Of a stretch of 64,000 nucleotides of DNA, positions 60,456 through 64,000 are shown piece after piece. Position 1 is the first letter of the stretch. Each line of letters opens with the position of its first letter. The translations under genes and the position numbers were made by a program. The notes under the pieces are model-generated. The model was not told where the DNA came from. It did no database searches and saw only the letters and a program-made list of their open reading frames with translations. The DNA comes from Haliscomenobacter sp033763495 (GTDB lineage Bacteria > Bacteroidota > Bacteroidia > Chitinophagales > Saprospiraceae). Where the stretch lies: assembly GCF_033763495.1 (NCBI RefSeq), contig NZ_JANRKL010000019.1:1-64000 (forward strand), written 5' to 3'.

Positions 60456-61223
60456 ATGAGCACTGTTATCCCCAATTGGAAATTCGATCATTACATCGCC
60501 CAATTACACCGCAGCTTGTACAAAAAACATGAGAATTTCATCATCAACTCGTTTTTCCAGGACCCAAGATTGATAGAATTACAACCCTTAACCCAGCATT
60601 TCGTCAAAAGAACCGACGGGGAAGGAAAATACGCCCTGATTGACTTATATTACCCTCAAATTAAGGTTGCCATCGAGATTGATGAATGGCACCACAATGC
60701 TGAAAAAGACGCAAAAAGACAGGCCGATATTGAAGGCAACATCAAGGCAAGTTTTGAACGAATCTCCATCGACGCCGACAATACGCTTCAAGGAGACGTG
60801 ATTTTAGAAAAAATAGAGGCGATCAAGCAAAAATTACTGGATAAAATGGCCGCGGCTCAAGCAGCTGGGACCTGGGAGGCATGGAAAGCGCCTAAAAGAA
60901 AGAAGTTTGAAGACCTGACCAAAACAATGACCAACACCCTCTTTCTCAAAATTCGAGGAGTGATCAAGCCGGAAGAATTAGATGGTCGCCAAAGGGGGTA
61001 TTGGCCCTTAAACAATAAGCGCAGGCTAAAAGTAGACAAAGTTGTGGTGGTACACGATGGAGTCATTGAACGGGTACTTCATCAAATCAAATGGCACCTT
61101 GCTTCAGATGGCAAAAAATGGGGGTATTCAGGTGAAGATCAGCTTGAATCAGACCTCCTTGGAACCGTGGTAGAAGGTTGGAATTGGCAAAGAACAGTAA
61201 GATACTCAGATGATGTATATTAG
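60456..61223 (+). CDS. AbaSI/PvuRts1I-like endonuclease
   Basis: 255 residues. The N-terminal half has YALIDLYYPQIKVAIEIDEWHH (D63, E74, E77, H79, H80), the pattern I associate with the Vsr-like nuclease domain of AbaSI-family enzymes, then KRQADIEGNIK and a strand FERISID. The C-terminal half (about 150-255) could be the SRA-like base-recognition domain. Such enzymes cut DNA with glucosylated or hydroxymethylated cytosine, as in T-even phages. It lies between AbiF and a SNF2 helicase on the same strand. Confidence 0.65.
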   Translation: MSTVIPNWKFDHYIAQLHRSLYKKHENFIINSFFQDPRLIELQPLTQHFVKRTDGEGKYALIDLYYPQIKVAIEIDEWHHNAEKDAKRQADIEGNIKASFERISIDADNTLQGDVILEKIEAIKQKLLDKMAAAQAAGTWEAWKAPKRKKFEDLTKTMTNTLFLKIRGVIKPEELDGRQRGYWPLNNKRRLKVDKVVVVHDGVIERVLHQIKWHLASDGKKWGYSGEDQLESDLLGTVVEGWNWQRTVRYSDDVY

Positions 61224-61287
61224 GGCTGGAAACGATTTGACGATTCTTCATAAATAAATATCCGCCAAATTAAATAGTTTTGTTTGT

Positions 61288-64000
61288 ATGGCCTGGACAC
61301 CTTATCATGCTAAATATTTCGCTTTTGAGCTTACCCAACGTTTTGCCTCCAAGGTGACCTCGGAAGGTTTTGACGATGCCGATAATTTGGATAAAATCAC
61401 TGCCTCCCTCTCCGACGCACAGGTCGATTTAAACCCTCACCAGGTCGACGCTGCTTTATTTGCCCTGCGTTCACCTTTATCCCAGGGTGTTATTTTGGCC
61501 GATGAGGTAGGTTTGGGAAAAACCATCGAAGCAGGTATTGTGATCTCCCAGCGTTGGGCCGAACGCAAACGGAATATCTTGATCATTTCCCCCGCGAACC
61601 TTCGCAAACAATGGAGCCAGGAGCTCTCCGATAAGTTTTTTCTTCCCTCCCTCATCCTGGAAAAAAAATCGTTCGACGAGGCTACCCACCGCATGGACAA
61701 CCCTTTTAGGCAAAATGACAAAGTGTTGATCTGTTCTTTTCAGTTTGTCCGCTCAAAGGCTGGCCTGGTTAGTCGGGTAGACTGGGATCTGATTATCATT
61801 GACGAAGCCCACCGCTTGCGCAACGTTTACCGCAAGGACAACAAAATTGGCAATGCGATTAAAGATGCTCTGATCAATAAACCTAAAATTTTACTCACGG
61901 CAACACCCCTCCAAAATAGTTTGCTGGAACTGTATGGTTTGATCAGCCTGGTTGATGACTACATTTTTGGGGACTTGCGCAGTTTTAAACAACAGTTCAC
62001 CCGGATTACTTCTGATGCTCAGTTTGTGGAGCTAAAACAACGCATTGCCCCCGTCTGCAAACGGACCCTGCGCTCACAGGTAAGGGAATACGTGCGGTAT
62101 ACTGACCGAATTTGTATGACGCATGGTTTTGAGTCCGCCGATGACGAGCATGAGCTGTACATGAAGGTATCGGAGTACCTGCGCAAACCAACGCTTTATG
62201 CACTGCCCGCTAGCCAGCGCTCGCTGATGACTTTGATTTTGCGCAAATTGTTGGCCTCTTCTACTTTTGCTATCGCTGAAACCCTCAAAGGGCTTGCGAC
62301 AAAACTGGAAGACATTTTGGAGAAACACCGGGACTTGGAAGCTGGAATGGGGGCCTACACCTGGGAACTGGATTATGAAGCCTTTCAGGACACCAGGGAT
62401 GAATGGGACGATGATCCCGATGAGAAAGAAGAAACGGCTGAAAGGGTGTTTACCCAACCTGAATTGGAAGAAATCCGCCTAGAGCTGGAAGAAATCAAAG
62501 GGTTTTATGAACTGGCCCAAAGCATCCAACGCAACTCCAAAGGGGACAACCTGGTCATTGCCCTCAACAAAGGTTTTGAAAAAATGCGGGAGCTGGGCGC
62601 CGCCGAAAAAGCGGTAATCTTCACCGAAAGTACCAGAACGCAGCTGTACATCAAAGAAATCCTGGAGCAGAGTGGTCTACAAGGCAAAATTGTCCTGTTT
62701 AATGGGTCCAACAGCGACTCGGAATCCACCCGCATCTACCACCATTGGCTGGAAAAACACAAAGGCAGTGATTTCATTACGGGCAGCCGCTCCGCTGATA
62801 TCCGCGCGGCTTTGACGGAATACTTCCGCGAAGAAGCCCAGATTCTGATTGCTACCGAAGCCGCTGCCGAGGGCATCAACCTGCAATTCTGCTCCATGGT
62901 GGTCAATTACGATCTGCCCTGGAACCCCCAGCGCATCGAGCAACGCATTGGGCGCTGCCACCGCTACGGACAGCGTTTCAATGTGGTCGTCATCAACTTC
63001 CTCAACGAACGCAATGCCGCCGATGTGCGTGTGTATAAGTTGCTGGACGAAAAGTTGAAGATTTTTAATGGCGTTTTTGGAGCCAGTGACGATGTCTTGG
63101 GGATCATTGAAAGTGGTGTGGATTTTGAAAAGCGCATCGTCCAGATTTACCAGAGTTGCTCTACTGAAGCGGAAATCCAGGCCGCTTTCAACCAGCTCCA
63201 GGCGGAATTGGAATCTAGCATCGCTGAACAATTGGCACAAACCCATCAACAACTCCTGGCCAATTTTGATGAAGATGTTTTGCGCAAAATCAAAACCGAA
63301 AGCATGAAACGCCTTTCGGATTTTGAGGAGAAGTTCTGGAAATTCAATGCCTTTGCGCTGGCACCCTATGCTGATTTTAGCGAAGAGTATGCCTTCTCCC
63401 TGCGGGAAAAACCTCCGGTAGAGCTTGCCGGAAACGTGCCCTTGGGAAAATATTGTTTTCTGCCGCATCATCTGCCCGCCGATCAACTGCCGCCTGATGC
63501 CCATTTGTACCGTTTCAGGCATCCTTTGGCGCAAGCCCTTTTCGATCACTACAAACAAATCGAGGTACCCTTTGCCATCATAAATTTTGATGCCACAACC
63601 GTATCCAGCAATCACGCCCTGCTGACCCCCTTGATCGATACCTCAGGGTGGCTCCAGGCCCAATTTCTCCGCATTGAATCGCTGGAAGCAGAGGATTATT
63701 TGTTGTTTTCGGGCATGACGATCGATGGTACCCTGCTGGACGAAAATCAATGCAAACGATTTTTCTCCTTGCCCGGCACCGTGGCTGCATCCAATCGGTT
63801 ACCAGGTACCGATGTACACATTGCCTTGCGCCAAATGATTGAAAGGGAAACCAGCGAAGCCCTGCGCCTGAGCATGGAACGCAACGCCAGATTGCTCAAC
63901 GAGGAAGCTCAAAAACTTGAGCAATGGGCCGAAGACAAGATTTTTGCCGCAGAATTTGAGATCAAAGAGACCAAAAAACGCATTACGGAACTGAAGCGGG
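61288..64000 (+). CDS. SNF2-family helicase (runs off the window)
   Basis: 904 codons are visible without a stop. Walker A ILADEVGLGKTIEA, motif Ia/II LIIIDEAHRLRN, motif III LLTATPLQN, then a long insert, and in the C-terminal lobe VIFTESTRTQLYI, IATEAAAEGINLQFC and QRIGRCHRYGQ: the full set of SNF2/RapA-type ATPase motifs. After the core come coiled-coil helices at the visible end. It moves along DNA or RNA and probably works with the nuclease 64 bases upstream. HepA/RapA-like and defence helicases such as DISARM DrmD share this order, so the role stays open. Confidence 0.85.
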   Translation, partial: MAWTPYHAKYFAFELTQRFASKVTSEGFDDADNLDKITASLSDAQVDLNPHQVDAALFALRSPLSQGVILADEVGLGKTIEAGIVISQRWAERKRNILIISPANLRKQWSQELSDKFFLPSLILEKKSFDEATHRMDNPFRQNDKVLICSFQFVRSKAGLVSRVDWDLIIIDEAHRLRNVYRKDNKIGNAIKDALINKPKILLTATPLQNSLLELYGLISLVDDYIFGDLRSFKQQFTRITSDAQFVELKQRIAPVCKRTLRSQVREYVRYTDRICMTHGFESADDEHELYMKVSEYLRKPTLYALPASQRSLMTLILRKLLASSTFAIAETLKGLATKLEDILEKHRDLEAGMGAYTWELDYEAFQDTRDEWDDDPDEKEETAERVFTQPELEEIRLELEEIKGFYELAQSIQRNSKGDNLVIALNKGFEKMRELGAAEKAVIFTESTRTQLYIKEILEQSGLQGKIVLFNGSNSDSESTRIYHHWLEKHKGSDFITGSRSADIRAALTEYFREEAQILIATEAAAEGINLQFCSMVVNYDLPWNPQRIEQRIGRCHRYGQRFNVVVINFLNERNAADVRVYKLLDEKLKIFNGVFGASDDVLGIIESGVDFEKRIVQIYQSCSTEAEIQAAFNQLQAELESSIAEQLAQTHQQLLANFDEDVLRKIKTESMKRLSDFEEKFWKFNAFALAPYADFSEEYAFSLREKPPVELAGNVPLGKYCFLPHHLPADQLPPDAHLYRFRHPLAQALFDHYKQIEVPFAIINFDATTVSSNHALLTPLIDTSGWLQAQFLRIESLEAEDYLLFSGMTIDGTLLDENQCKRFFSLPGTVAASNRLPGTDVHIALRQMIERETSEALRLSMERNARLLNEEAQKLEQWAEDKIFAAEFEIKETKKRITELKR

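Overview
The window looks like a chromosomal segment of a Bacteroidota bacterium, most likely of the Saprospiria (a Haliscomenobacter-like filament former is my best guess, by inference only). Reasons: an FtsZ tail ending in the Bacteroidota-type FLxDNVD peptide, an ECF sigma / FecR / TonB-receptor set with DUF4974 and STN domains, a glycoside hydrolase with a type IX secretion tail, LytS/LytTR regulation, SPOR and PorP/DUF5723-like proteins, and promoters of the TAnnTTTG kind. No rRNA, tRNA or CRISPR array was found.

Layout. 1-8.3 kb: end of the division cluster (ftsA, ftsZ), then small genes of unknown function, an HxlR regulator divergent from a secreted DJ-1/alpha-beta-hydrolase fusion, and an F420-dependent-reductase-like protein. 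8.3-13.4 kb: etfBA, a small TPR protein, and an mcrBC restriction pair. 13.5-19.9 kb: a lipoprotein of eight half-repeats divergent from an ECF sigma factor, followed by a metalloprotease-like lipoprotein, FecR and a TonB receptor. 20.3-23.7 kb: a membrane ATPase overlapping an EAD11 protein with a degenerate NTPase. 24.3-38.9 kb: GH9 cellulase-like enzyme, SDR and IlvD/Edd sugar-acid dehydratase, SPFH protein, beta-propeller phosphoesterase, DUF5723 outer-membrane protein and a LytS/LytTR two-component pair. 39.7-42.3 kb: glycogen phosphorylase with a LacI-type operator.

42.4-49.4 kb is the most striking locus: four overlapping genes on the minus strand encode, in order of transcription, a CHAT caspase-like protease, a protein with two STAND NTPase modules, a winged-helix / transmembrane / coiled-coil / WD40 protein and an outer-membrane beta-barrel. 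It reads as an NLR-like conflict protein divided over several polypeptides and extended across the cell envelope.

49.7-51.6 kb: an IS4-family element that truncates an outer-membrane protein gene. 51.9-58.2 kb: an AT-richer (by eye) set of exported proteins (transglutaminase-like/SPOR, lipoprotein, Sel1-repeat, collagen-like). 58.3-64 kb: a defence-like island with a PD-(D/E)XK-like protein, an AbiF-type HEPN protein preceded by a structured RNA candidate, an AbaSI-like nuclease and a SNF2 helicase running off the window.

A second theme is a set of large, nested inverted repeats in intergenic DNA (8.2, 10.5, 16.0, 17.1, 20.0, 23.7-24.2, 26.6, 27.5 and 56.8 kb). Several fall into sequence families and at convergent gene ends the arms include the stop codons, so they probably serve as bidirectional terminators as well as being repeats.
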